A stretch of 49,945 bases of DNA, from the NCBI GenBank assembly GCA_029287615.1, contig JARFQV010000148.1, forward strand, positions 1-49,945, written 5' to 3'. The notes beneath the pieces are model-generated. The model did no database searches, was not told where the DNA came from, and saw only the letters and a list, made by a program, of their open reading frames with translations. Positions 6,835 through 17,895 of this stretch are shown one piece after another (position 1 is the first letter of the stretch; the number at the start of each line of letters is the position of its first letter). The translations under genes and the position numbers were made by a program. This DNA comes from Pseudomonadota bacterium (lineage in GTDB: Bacteria > Pseudomonadota > Gammaproteobacteria > UBA9214).

Positions 6835-9504
6835 CTAGATCAGTTCATCACCGCCATGGTCCGCCTGCATCTGTAACAGCAGTACGATCAGACCGGTCCA
6901 ACCGGTCTGATGCGATGCCCCCAGTCCCTGTCCGCTGTCGCCATGGAAATATTCATGAAACAGCAGATGATCCCGGAAGTGCGGGTCCGCCTGGAATTTT
7001 GTGCAATCGCTGAATATCGGTCGCCGTCCCTCCCCGTTGCGCAGGAACAGCCGGCACAGCCGGCGGGCCAGTTCGATGCTGATCTGCTGCAGGCTGTATA
7101 ACCGCCCGGACCCCGTCGGGTACTCGACCTGGAAACGGTCGCCATAGTACTCGTAAAACCGCTGTAGCGATTCGATCAGCAGGTAATTGAGCGGCATCCA
7201 GATCGGTCCCCGCCAGTTCGAGTTCCCTCCGAAGGCATCCGTAGTGGACTCCCCGGGTTCATAGGCCAGGCTTTCGTAGTGATCGCCCAGTTCAAATACA
7301 TAGGGTTGATCCCGGTGCATGCGGGACAGGGAACGTATGCCGTAGTCGGACAGAAACCGCGTTTCGTCCAGTAGTCGTGTCAGCAGGCACTTCATGCGGT
7401 GACCGCGCAACAGGGACAGCAGCATGCGCCGGTTCTGGCCGGGTTCATACCAGTGAGAGACCAGGTTGGCCAGGTCAGGACGGTATTGCAGAAACCACTG
7501 CAAACGCGCAGCGAAGTCGGGCAGTTCCTCCCTGTAGCGGGCATCGAGTACCTCGACGGCAAACAGCGGGATCAGTCCAACCATGGAATGTATCTTCAGG
7601 GGGATGCGGTTTCCGTCCGGCAGACTGAGGACATCGTAATAAAAGCCCTCCTTTTCACTCCACAGGCCCGCCTCCCCGATCCGCTTCTCCATGGCCTCTG
7701 CGACATGCAGAAAGTGTTCGAAAAACTTCGTTGCAATGTCTTCGTAAACCCGGTTGTGACGCAACGCCAGTGTCAGTGCGATATGCATCATGTTCAGGCA
7801 GTACATCGCCATCCAGGCGGTACCATCCGCCTGGTCGATAAAACCACCGGTTGGCAGTGGCTTGCTGCGATCGAAGACCCCGATATTGTCCAGACCCAGG
7901 AAACCGCCCTGGAAGATGTTTCGGTCATCTGCGTCCTTGCGATTCACCCACCAGGTAAAGTTGATCAACAGCTTGTGGAAGACCCGCTCCAGGAACTGCA
8001 GATCCCCCTGGTCACCGCGCTGTGCGCGATCGATCTGGAAGACACGCAATACCGCCCAGGCATGTACCGGCGGGTTGACGTCCCCGAAGTCCCATTCATA
8101 GGCCGGTAACTGGCCATTGGGATGCATATACCACTCGCGTGTCAGGCGAACGAGCTGGTCCTTGGCAAACTCGGCATCCATGCGGGCAAGCGGCAGGCAG
8201 TGAAAGGCCAGGTCCCAGGCGGCATACCAGGGATACTCCCAGGTATCGGGCATGGATAGTACATCGGCATTGTTGAGGTGTTCCCAGTCCCGGTTGCGAC
8301 CGTTGAGCCGCTGCCGCGGCGGTGGCGGCTGGGTTGGATCACCCTGCAACCATTGCGGTATATCCAGGTAATAGAACTGCTTGCACCATATCATCCCCGC
8401 GAGCGCCTGGCGCTGGATGCGAATGGCATCCTCATCGTCCAGCTTTCCCTGCAGGCTGGCGTGGTATTCATCGGCCTCCGCAACCCGGGTTGCAAAGATC
8501 TCGTCGAAATCATGGAACGGGCCGGTTGTCCGGAGACTGGAACTTGCCAGCCGCACCCGGATCACGTGTGAGCCACCGGCGGGTATCTCTACCCGATGAT
8601 GAACGGCTGCCTTGGTGCCGGTGCGCATGGGATTGATTGCGCGGGACTGTGCACCGACCAGATAGTCATGAATACCATCCTTGAAATAACCGGTCTTCGC
8701 AGGTTCATAGCCAAGCTTCCGGTTGTTGGTCTCGTTGTCGCAGAATAGCAGCTCGTTCGCGGTATCTGCGTATAAATACCATCTGCCAAGTACGTGGTGA
8801 TCTGCAATGATCGCCGATTCACCGTCGGCACGCAGTACAGGTTTGGGCCCGGTGGTGGTCCACGACCAGGTATTGCGGAACCAGAGCTGTGGCAGTACGT
8901 GTATGGTTGCTGCATCCGGACCCCGGTTGTGCAGGGTGAGACGCATCAGTATGTCCTGCGGATCTGCCTTCGCATATTCCACGAAAACGTCAAAATAGCG
9001 GTCCTCGTCGAAGATCCCGGTATCGATCAGTTCGAATTCGGAATCCTGTTTGCCGCGATGCGCATTTTCCTCCACCAGTTGATCATATGGAAACCTCGAC
9101 TGCGGATATTTGTAGAGCATTCTGAGGTAGGAATGAGTGGGTGTGGCATCGAGGTAGTAGTAGATCTCCTTCACATCCTCTCCGTGATTGCCCTGACCGT
9201 TGGTGAGGCCGAAAAGGCGTTCCTTGAGGATTGGATCCCTGCCGTTCCACAGCGCCAGGGCGAGGCAAAGTTGCTGTTTGTCATCGCACAGACCGCCAAT
9301 ACCGTCCTCTCCCCAGCGATAGCTACGGCTGCATGCCATTCGGTGTGTGAAGTAGTCCCAGGCATCTCCGTTCGCGCTGTAATCTTCCCGTACCGTACCC
9401 CACTGTCGTTCACTGAGATACGGCCCCCAGCTTCTCCAGGGCTTCTCCCGGGTTTTATCCTCTGCGAGACGCTGGTGCTCTGCGGTCCTGGGCTGGTCTG
9501 ACAT
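6835..9504 (-). CDS. GH63/MGH-type glucosidase, cytoplasmic
   Basis: 889 residues, no signal peptide. The sequence matches the bacterial family usually called glucosidase or MGH1-like (alpha/alpha)6-barrel hydrolase, related to GH63 mannosyl-oligosaccharide glucosidases. The N-terminal part (LSERQWGTVREDYS...WRWGEDG-like region, here SYRWGEDGIGG) is a beta-domain typical of the family. The catalytic barrel carries WEYPWYAAWDLAFHCLPLA, YEWDFGDVNPPVHAWA, and the C-terminal GGNSNWRGPIWMPLNYLLIESL and HQTGWTGLI motifs, which contain the conserved acidic and aromatic residues of the active site. The start lies only 14 bases after the ispF stop, so it is probably read with ispD-ispF although unrelated to isoprenoid synthesis. 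The likely product, glucose, would be used by the neighbouring glucokinase. The natural substrate (for example mannosyl- or glucosylglycerate, or an oligosaccharide) is not determinable. Confidence 0.82.
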   Translation of the reverse strand: MSDQPRTAEHQRLAEDKTREKPWRSWGPYLSERQWGTVREDYSANGDAWDYFTHRMACSRSYRWGEDGIGGLCDDKQQLCLALALWNGRDPILKERLFGLTNGQGNHGEDVKEIYYYLDATPTHSYLRMLYKYPQSRFPYDQLVEENAHRGKQDSEFELIDTGIFDEDRYFDVFVEYAKADPQDILMRLTLHNRGPDAATIHVLPQLWFRNTWSWTTTGPKPVLRADGESAIIADHHVLGRWYLYADTANELLFCDNETNNRKLGYEPAKTGYFKDGIHDYLVGAQSRAINPMRTGTKAAVHHRVEIPAGGSHVIRVRLASSSLRTTGPFHDFDEIFATRVAEADEYHASLQGKLDDEDAIRIQRQALAGMIWCKQFYYLDIPQWLQGDPTQPPPPRQRLNGRNRDWEHLNNADVLSMPDTWEYPWYAAWDLAFHCLPLARMDAEFAKDQLVRLTREWYMHPNGQLPAYEWDFGDVNPPVHAWAVLRVFQIDRAQRGDQGDLQFLERVFHKLLINFTWWVNRKDADDRNIFQGGFLGLDNIGVFDRSKPLPTGGFIDQADGTAWMAMYCLNMMHIALTLALRHNRVYEDIATKFFEHFLHVAEAMEKRIGEAGLWSEKEGFYYDVLSLPDGNRIPLKIHSMVGLIPLFAVEVLDARYREELPDFAARLQWFLQYRPDLANLVSHWYEPGQNRRMLLSLLRGHRMKCLLTRLLDETRFLSDYGIRSLSRMHRDQPYVFELGDHYESLAYEPGESTTDAFGGNSNWRGPIWMPLNYLLIESLQRFYEYYGDRFQVEYPTGSGRLYSLQQISIELARRLCRLFLRNGEGRRPIFSDCTKFQADPHFRDHLLFHEYFHGDSGQGLGASHQTGWTGLIVLLLQMQADHGGDELI

Positions 9505-9518
9505 GGCAGGCAGCGGTA

Positions 9519-10001
9519 CTAGCCGTCTTCCGGTTCTGCAAGCAGTATCACCGCGAAGGCGGCGATGCCCTCGCCTCGCCCCGTGAAGCCCATGTGCTCC
9601 GTGGTGGTTGCCTTGATGTTGATGCGATCCGTCTGCAGCATCAGATCCATTGCGATCTTCGCGGTCATGTCATCGATATAGGGTGCAAGGCGTGGCTTCT
9701 GGGCCACGATGGTGAGATCGGCATTGCTGACCGAGAGATCCCGCCCGGACACCAGGTCCATGACATTGCGCAGGAGCAGGCGGCTGTCGACACCGGCGAG
9801 TGCGGGATCGGTATCCGGGAAGTGTCTGCCGATATCGCCCAGACCCGCGGCACCCAGAAGGGCATCACAAAGGGCATGGACGACCACATCACCGTCCGAG
9901 TGCGCTGCCAGGCTGTGTGAATGAGGGATATTCACACCACCCAGAATCAGGCTGCCGCCTTCCTGAAAGGCGTGGGCGTCAAATCCGTGTCCGATTCTCA
10001 T
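9519..10001 (-). CDS. ispF: 2-C-methyl-D-erythritol 2,4-cyclodiphosphate synthase
   Basis: 160 residues from the ATG at 10001, matching the usual [10 protein letters not shown] start and length (E. coli 159); a GTG at 10010 would add three residues. IspF makes the cyclic diphosphate of the MEP isoprenoid pathway as a trimer with zinc. The zinc ligands lie in GHGFDAH and in [18 protein letters not shown]; the [10 protein letters not shown] loop and the C-terminal [17 protein letters not shown] signature are intact. It follows ispD by about 110 bases on the same strand and precedes the glucosidase by 14 bases. Confidence 0.96.
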   Translation of the reverse strand: MRIGHGFDAHAFQEGGSLILGGVNIPHSHSLAAHSDGDVVVHALCDALLGAAGLGDIGRHFPDTDPALAGVDSRLLLRNVMDLVSGRDLSVSNADLTIVAQKPRLAPYIDDMTAKIAMDLMLQTDRINIKATTTEHMGFTGRGEGIAAFAVILLAEPEDG

Positions 10002-10111
10002 TCGCGGCACTACTGTGGTGATTCAAGCCGGGCGTGAACGCCCAATGAAAAGGGGATGATCTGTTTCATGTGTCTTACCCTTACCTGGCATCCGCATAGT
10101 GTTAACAGGCC

Positions 10112-10843
10112 CTAGTCAAGCCGACCCTGCCTGCGCAGGATATATTCCGCAAGTGCAAGGTCATCCGGATAGGTAATCTTGATATTGTCCCCGTGTCCCT
10201 CGACCAGCCTCGGCCGGTAGCCGGCATGTTCCACCGCCGAGGCCTCGTCGGTAACGGGTTCTTTCCGTTCACAGCCCGCCTGCATCGCCGTCCTGAGTAT
10301 GTCCAGCCGGAACATCTGTGGTGTCAGCGCGTGCCAGAGTCCTTCGCGGTTTACCGTCTCGCGCACACCACGGTCCGGGTCCGCGCGTTTCATGGTGTCG
10401 CGCACCGGTACAGCCAGCAGACCACCGACCGGGTCATGGGCCAGCTGATCCAGCAGGCGGTCGATGTCTTCCTGTCGCAGGCAGGGCCGGGCCGCGTCAT
10501 GAACCAGGATCCAGTCATCCGGTGATGACTCGCCCGGCAGACTGGCAAGACCGTTCAGCACGGAGTCACAGCGTTCCCTGCCACCCTGTGCACGAAACAG
10601 GTTCTTGCCCTGGTAGCGGTCCTGAAGGACCGGCCAATGCGCGTCATCCGTCGCCAGCACCAGTACCACCGCGCCGATACGGGGATGGGATAACAGGGTA
10701 TCCAGGGTGTGTTCCAGTACCATTCGCCCCCCAAGATCCAGGTACTGTTTGGGTGTCTCGCTGCCCATTCGCTGACCACGGCCGGCCGCGGGGACAATGG
10801 CCCAGTATGCCGGCGAGCGGGGAGATCCGGAATGTGTTTGCAT
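10112..10843 (-). CDS. ispD: 2-C-methyl-D-erythritol 4-phosphate cytidylyltransferase
   Basis: 243 residues. IspD transfers CMP from CTP to methylerythritol phosphate in the MEP pathway. The nucleotide-binding motif [18 protein letters not shown] is at residues 17-34, with R22 and K32 in the expected positions. [18 protein letters not shown], the VTDEASAVE metal-site segment and the [18 protein letters not shown] terminus are all present. It lies 73 bases downstream of ftsB, the usual order ftsB-ispD-ispF. Confidence 0.96.
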   Translation of the reverse strand: MQTHSGSPRSPAYWAIVPAAGRGQRMGSETPKQYLDLGGRMVLEHTLDTLLSHPRIGAVVLVLATDDAHWPVLQDRYQGKNLFRAQGGRERCDSVLNGLASLPGESSPDDWILVHDAARPCLRQEDIDRLLDQLAHDPVGGLLAVPVRDTMKRADPDRGVRETVNREGLWHALTPQMFRLDILRTAMQAGCERKEPVTDEASAVEHAGYRPRLVEGHGDNIKITYPDDLALAEYILRRQGRLD

Positions 10844-10916
10844 GGTCGGCAGGAAAAGGCAGGATTCGTGTCCCGGCTGGCAGTAGTGCGCTGAGGGTCT
10901 GGGATTCGATCCCGGC

Positions 10917-11189
10917 TTATTCCTCCACTACCTGATAAAAGGTCTCGCCTTTTCTGACCATGCCCAGCTCCTCGCGGGCCCGCTCCTCGATGCTGTCCAG
11001 CCCCTGCTTGAGATCAAGTACCTCGGCATCCAGCGCCATGTTGCGTTCGCGGAGGCCTTCATTCTGCGCCCGCTGCTCCTCTACTGCCTGGTGCAGGCGC
11101 CAGACCTCGGCCAGGCTGCCGTCCCCGACCCAGAGACGGTACTGCAGCCACACCAGCAGTAATATCAGAATGATGATCAGGATCTTCAA
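10917..11189 (-). CDS. ftsB: Cell division protein FtsB
   Basis: 90 residues. A single N-terminal membrane helix ([20 protein letters not shown]) is followed by a coiled coil (about residues 27-70) and the conserved ending [15 protein letters not shown]. FtsB forms the FtsQLB divisome complex in the inner membrane. The start codon is TTG at 11187-11189, immediately after the eno stop codon with no gap, so translation probably depends on ribosomes finishing eno; I see no Shine-Dalgarno sequence. The VWLQY motif aligns at the same distance from the start as in E. coli FtsB. Confidence 0.93.
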   Translation of the reverse strand: MKILIIILILLLVWLQYRLWVGDGSLAEVWRLHQAVEEQRAQNEGLRERNMALDAEVLDLKQGLDSIEERAREELGMVRKGETFYQVVEE

Positions 11190-12488
<1,299 letters not shown>

Positions 12489-12580
12489 TTATTGATTGAT
12501 GTCTGGGTAAGCGAAGAATTTCCGGGCTCGCATCGGGTGCTGCACTACCGGGTCCGGACTATCCCCCCTGATCCGGCCAT

Positions 12581-13423
12581 TCAGCCTCCCAGCAGGCTGT
12601 TTTCCGCAAAAGGCCTGGCTTTCACCGTCCGGTCGATCTCTTTCAGGATCTCCAGCAGCTCGGTCATTTGCGGTAGCGGCCAGGCGTTGGGGCCATCACT
12701 CAGTGCCTTTTCCGGTTCCGGATGTGTCTCCATGAACAGGCCCGAGATACCGGCCGCGACGGCTGCACGTGCCAGGACGGGCACGAATTCACGCTGCCCC
12801 CCGGAGCTGTCGCCCTGACCGCCCGGGAGCTGGACCGAATGAGTGGCATCGAATACGACCGGTACCCCGCATTCCCGCATGACCGCCAGGCCGCGCATGT
12901 CGGATATGAGGTTGTTATAGCCAAACGATGCGCCACGTTCACAGACCATTACCTGCTTGTTGCCGGTGGCCTGTGCCTTGTCGACGACATTTTTCATATC
13001 CCAGGGTGCCAGGAACTGACCCTTCTTGATGTTCACCGGCTTGCCCTGTTTCGCGACGTTCTGGATAAAGTTGGTCTGGCGGCACAGGAATGCGGGAGTC
13101 TGCAACACATCCACCACCGCGGCAACTTCCTCCATGGGGGTATCCTCGTGCACATCCGTCAGCACCGGCACACCGATTTCATCCCTGACCTTCTGCAATA
13201 TACGCAGTCCTTCCTCCAGTCCGGGCCCCCGGAAACTCTGGTAGGAAGAACGGTTGGCCTTGTCAAAGGAGGACTTGTAGATAAACGGTATCTGCAAGCG
13301 CTGTGTGATTTCCTTCAGGTCTCCGGCACTCTGCAAGGCCAGTTCCTCGCTTTCAATCGCGCACGGACCGGCGATCAGGAAAAATGGCCTGTCGATGCCT
13401 ACTTCAAAACCGCAAAGTTCCAT
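12581..13423 (-). CDS. kdsA: 3-deoxy-8-phosphooctulonate synthase (KDO-8-P synthase), Cys-type
   Basis: 280 residues. KdsA condenses phosphoenolpyruvate and arabinose-5-phosphate to KDO-8-phosphate for the lipopolysaccharide core. Motifs seen are [47 protein letters not shown] and [13 protein letters not shown]. The first substrate motif reads AGPCAIES with C21, where the E. coli and Pseudomonas enzymes have Asn (GGMNVLES). From what is known of the family (Cys-type enzymes such as that of Aquifex need a divalent metal held by Cys, His, Glu and Asp), this enzyme is predicted to be metal-dependent. The His (DATHS), Glu (METHP) and Asp (ALSD) ligands are also present. It sits between pyrG and eno, a common arrangement. 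Confidence 0.95.
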   Translation of the reverse strand: MELCGFEVGIDRPFFLIAGPCAIESEELALQSAGDLKEITQRLQIPFIYKSSFDKANRSSYQSFRGPGLEEGLRILQKVRDEIGVPVLTDVHEDTPMEEVAAVVDVLQTPAFLCRQTNFIQNVAKQGKPVNIKKGQFLAPWDMKNVVDKAQATGNKQVMVCERGASFGYNNLISDMRGLAVMRECGVPVVFDATHSVQLPGGQGDSSGGQREFVPVLARAAVAAGISGLFMETHPEPEKALSDGPNAWPLPQMTELLEILKEIDRTVKARPFAENSLLGG

Positions 13424-13456
13424 ATCTAGATTCCTGGAGTTGATCAGCGTTGGAAA

Positions 13457-15139
<1,683 letters not shown>

Positions 15140-15199
15140 TTACTGGTGTGGCCCGGTGGCCACAGGACGGGAGCAAACACTACCAGATCAGGGCGTTGA

Positions 15200-16558
15200 T
15201 CACAATCGCCCGCGCGGGAAAAGGGCCGGTATCTCCGGCTGCCAGTCGATCTCCATACCCGCCTCGCCAGCCCGCGCCTGAAACGGCTCACAGATCCACA
15301 ATCCGGCAACCGCGGCGAGTTTCCGGTCCACGTAGATCAGCGGAATGCGCTCGCGCTCCCAGGGTGGAATCCCCCTTTCCTGGTAGAGTTTCTTCAGCGC
15401 ATGATGGTGGTTACGCCCGCTGGGGCGGCATATTTCGCCTCCCTGGCGATACCGGACCTGTACCGAGGCGCTGGCCTTCAGCCCGGTCCCGATGCCGGGT
15501 CGGGCCGTCAATATTCCACCGGCGGCCGGCAGCCGCAGTGGTTTGTCCAGCGACCAATCCATCCGATACCCGGGATCAGGCACGGGCAACACGGGCAGCA
15601 GGTGTAACAGATCACGGTAACGGCGGATCTCGACACCGCCCCAGACGACCCTGGGCGAGGCATCGGTCCTGCTCTTGAGAACCTCCCGCTCGACTCGTTC
15701 CAGCACCCGGTGCGAAGGTGGCCTCACACCCTGCCGGCGAAGCCAGAATCGCAGAAGATTGCGCTGACGTACCACCGGGAGGGCCCGCAGCGCAGGTATC
15801 GGCAGGGTTCGTGCCGGTGTTTCGGGAAAACCCAGCAAGTCATCAGCAGCCAGCATATCCATCAGGGCGGAGGACTCGGCGCAGAGACCGGTGCAGCGCG
15901 TAATCGAGGCGGACGCCGAGGGCCAGCGTTGCCGTAGCACGGGCAATATCAGGTGGCGGAGAAAATTGCGATCGATACCCGTATCGGTATTACTGGGGTC
16001 CTCGATCCACTGCAGCCCCTGGCTTTGCGCATAGTCCAGCAGAACGGAACGGGTAACGGACAGCAGGGGTCGCAGGAGGCTTCCCCTTCCCAGGGGAACG
16101 CGGATCGGCATGGAGGCGAGACCACGCGGACCACTGCCACGCATCAGTTGCAGCAGCAGGGTCTCTGCCTGGTCATCCTGGTGATGGGCAGACAGGAGTA
16201 CATCACCGGGGGGTAGCCATTCGGCGATGACCCTGTACCTGGCATCCCTGGCCGCCGCTTCGGGGCTGGTGCCCGGCGCTGCCCTTGCATCGACAGGCAG
16301 CAGCTGGAATGGAATCATCAGGTTTGCGCATACCGAACGACAATGATCCGACCAGTTTCCTGAATCCGGGTGCAGGGTATGATCGACATGCACGGCACCC
16401 AGCTTGCCAGGCAGGGACTCCCTGACTGCGGACAATGCATGCAACAGGACATGGGAATCCACGCCACCACTGTAGGCTACCCAGAAGCAGCCGCTTTCCG
16501 GAAACTGCCGGATAAGGGTCAGGATTTCATCGATCGGTAAGCGAGCCGACACGCGCAT
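15200..16558 (-). CDS. tilS: tRNA(Ile)-lysidine synthase
   Basis: 452 residues from the ATG at 16558; an in-frame start 69 bases upstream would add a non-conserved arginine-rich leader and is less likely. TilS attaches lysine to C34 of tRNA-Ile(CAU) using ATP, changing it to read AUA. The PP-loop pyrophosphatase motif AYSGGVDSHVL is at residues 28-38. SAHHQDDQAETLLLQLMRGSG and the specificity segment (WIEDPSNTDTGIDRNFLR) follow, and the C-terminal TilS domain ends with REGGxICRPSGRNHH-like and GIPPWERERIPLIY segments. The usual position between accA and pyrG is kept. Confidence 0.95.
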   Translation of the reverse strand: MRVSARLPIDEILTLIRQFPESGCFWVAYSGGVDSHVLLHALSAVRESLPGKLGAVHVDHTLHPDSGNWSDHCRSVCANLMIPFQLLPVDARAAPGTSPEAAARDARYRVIAEWLPPGDVLLSAHHQDDQAETLLLQLMRGSGPRGLASMPIRVPLGRGSLLRPLLSVTRSVLLDYAQSQGLQWIEDPSNTDTGIDRNFLRHLILPVLRQRWPSASASITRCTGLCAESSALMDMLAADDLLGFPETPARTLPIPALRALPVVRQRNLLRFWLRRQGVRPPSHRVLERVEREVLKSRTDASPRVVWGGVEIRRYRDLLHLLPVLPVPDPGYRMDWSLDKPLRLPAAGGILTARPGIGTGLKASASVQVRYRQGGEICRPSGRNHHHALKKLYQERGIPPWERERIPLIYVDRKLAAVAGLWICEPFQARAGEAGMEIDWQPEIPALFPRGRL

Positions 16559-16894
16559 GATGAAAAAAAGGCTCTCCCCTAATCGGGCGGGTAAACCAGC
16601 GTCATTGCGTCTCTCGCAGAGGCGCAAAGTGCGCCAAGGATGAATGATATTCGCCAGCTAACCAATCGGTTAGGCATGCAATATACAAGCCCCTCTTTGC
16701 GTGCCTGGCGACCTGGCGAGAGCCATATCGCGCTTCAATCATAAGCAAAACCTACCCAATTTGGTGAAGCCCCCAAAATAATACCTGCGGGAGCGCCGGA
16801 CACCCTCGTGACAACAAGCCCTGTACCGGGCTTCTTTTGACTGCTGCTTGGACTGGCCCGGAGACCGGGTGACGGCAAGTGTATGGGGAATCGG
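16559..16894. other. tilS-accA intergenic region (336 bases)
   Basis: No convincing gene. It holds a degenerate palindromic repeat (16611-16722) and a small hairpin after accA (AAGCCC/GGGCTT near 16817-16834) that could be a weak terminator for accA, although no strong T-run follows on the minus strand. Confidence 0.6.
16611..16722. repeat. Degenerate palindromic repeat element between tilS and accA
   Basis: The left part (16611-16640, starting CTCTCGCAGAGGCGCAAAG) and the right part (16693-16722, CTCTTTGCGTGCCTGGCGAC... ending GGCGAGAG) are imperfect reverse complements about 30 bases long. A perfect small hairpin CTAACC-AATC-GGTTAG at 16658-16673 sits between them. Both arms contain tandem GGCGC/CGCAAAG-type units. 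Such CTCTCGC...GGCGCAAAG palindromes occur as dispersed intergenic repeats in many environmental Proteobacteria. Function is unknown; it could be a non-autonomous element or a stem-loop in the accA-tilS transcript. Confidence 0.6.
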
Positions 16895-17854
16895 TTACTT
16901 CTCGCTGAATTTCCCGTAGGACATGAATCGTTCATATCGCTTTTCGAGCAGCTCATCAACCGGTATCTCATCGAGTGCGGCCAGTTCTTCCTTGAGTGTC
17001 AGCCGGATCCGGTCGGCCATCAGGTCCACGTCGCGGTGCGCGCCACCCAGCGGTTCTGACACGATCACATCGATCAGACCCAGTTCCTTGAGCCGGTTGG
17101 AGGTAATACCGAGTGCCTCCGCGGCATCTGCCGCTTTTTCGGCGCTCTTCCAAAGGATGGAGGCGCAGCCTTCCGGGGAAATCACGGAATAGGTGCTGTA
17201 CTGCAGCATCAGGGTACGGTCGCCAAGTCCGATCGCGAGTGCACCACCCGAGCCCCCCTCTCCCACCACGGTACAGATAATCGGGGTGCGAAGCCCCGCC
17301 ATCTCGAACAGGTTGCGGGCAATAGCCTCGCTCTGACCGCGTTCCTCGGCATCTATACCGGGATAGGCGCCGGGAGTATCGATCAATGTCAGGATCGGCA
17401 GCTTGAAACGTTCCGCCATCTTCATCAGCCGCAGGGCCTTGCGATAACCCTCCGGCCTGGGCATGCCGAAATTTCTGTGCAGTTTCTCGCGGGTGTCGCG
17501 CCCCTTCTGGTGGCCAATGACCATTACCGGCCGGTCATCCAGACGCGCCAGTCCGGCGAGGATAGCGGGATCGTCGGCAAAACTGCGGTCACCATGCAAT
17601 TCCTGAAAATCGGTGAATGTGCGAACCAGATAATCGAGTGTATAGGGCCGCTGCGGATGCCTGGCGACCTGCGCGACCTGCCAGGGAGTCAGGTTGGAGA
17701 ATATCGCCTCCGTCAGTGCCTTGCTCTTCGCCTGCAGACGGGTAATCTCCTCCTCGATGTTGATCTCCGCGTCATCACCCACGTAGCGGAGTTCATCGAT
17801 TTTTGCCTCGAGTTCCGCAATGGGTTGTTCAAAATCAAGGAAGTTGAGATTCAT
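16895..17854 (-). CDS. accA: Acetyl-CoA carboxylase carboxyltransferase subunit alpha
   Basis: 319 residues, the same length as E. coli AccA. With AccD it transfers carboxyl from carboxybiotin to acetyl-CoA, the first step of fatty-acid synthesis. The N-terminal [18 protein letters not shown] helix, [11 protein letters not shown], the [32 protein letters not shown] block, [26 protein letters not shown] and [15 protein letters not shown] (oxyanion glycine loops) are intact. It lies 41 bases downstream of dnaE, as is usual. Confidence 0.98.
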   Translation of the reverse strand: MNLNFLDFEQPIAELEAKIDELRYVGDDAEINIEEEITRLQAKSKALTEAIFSNLTPWQVAQVARHPQRPYTLDYLVRTFTDFQELHGDRSFADDPAILAGLARLDDRPVMVIGHQKGRDTREKLHRNFGMPRPEGYRKALRLMKMAERFKLPILTLIDTPGAYPGIDAEERGQSEAIARNLFEMAGLRTPIICTVVGEGGSGGALAIGLGDRTLMLQYSTYSVISPEGCASILWKSAEKAADAAEALGITSNRLKELGLIDVIVSEPLGGAHRDVDLMADRIRLTLKEELAALDEIPVDELLEKRYERFMSYGKFSEK

Positions 17855-17895
17855 TTCAGGCCGGGTATCTGCTGTGAAAAAACTTGACGTGGTCT

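Noticed and set aside
7399-9501. Long plus-strand frames (236 and 235 codons) inside the glucosidase gene
   Set aside because: The minus-strand glucosidase is convincing over its whole length; these are its complementary frames.
16816-16840. AAGCCC/GGGCTT hairpin as a definite accA terminator
   Set aside because: Only six pairs and just a mixed GTTGT tail on the minus strand; noted as possible but not called.
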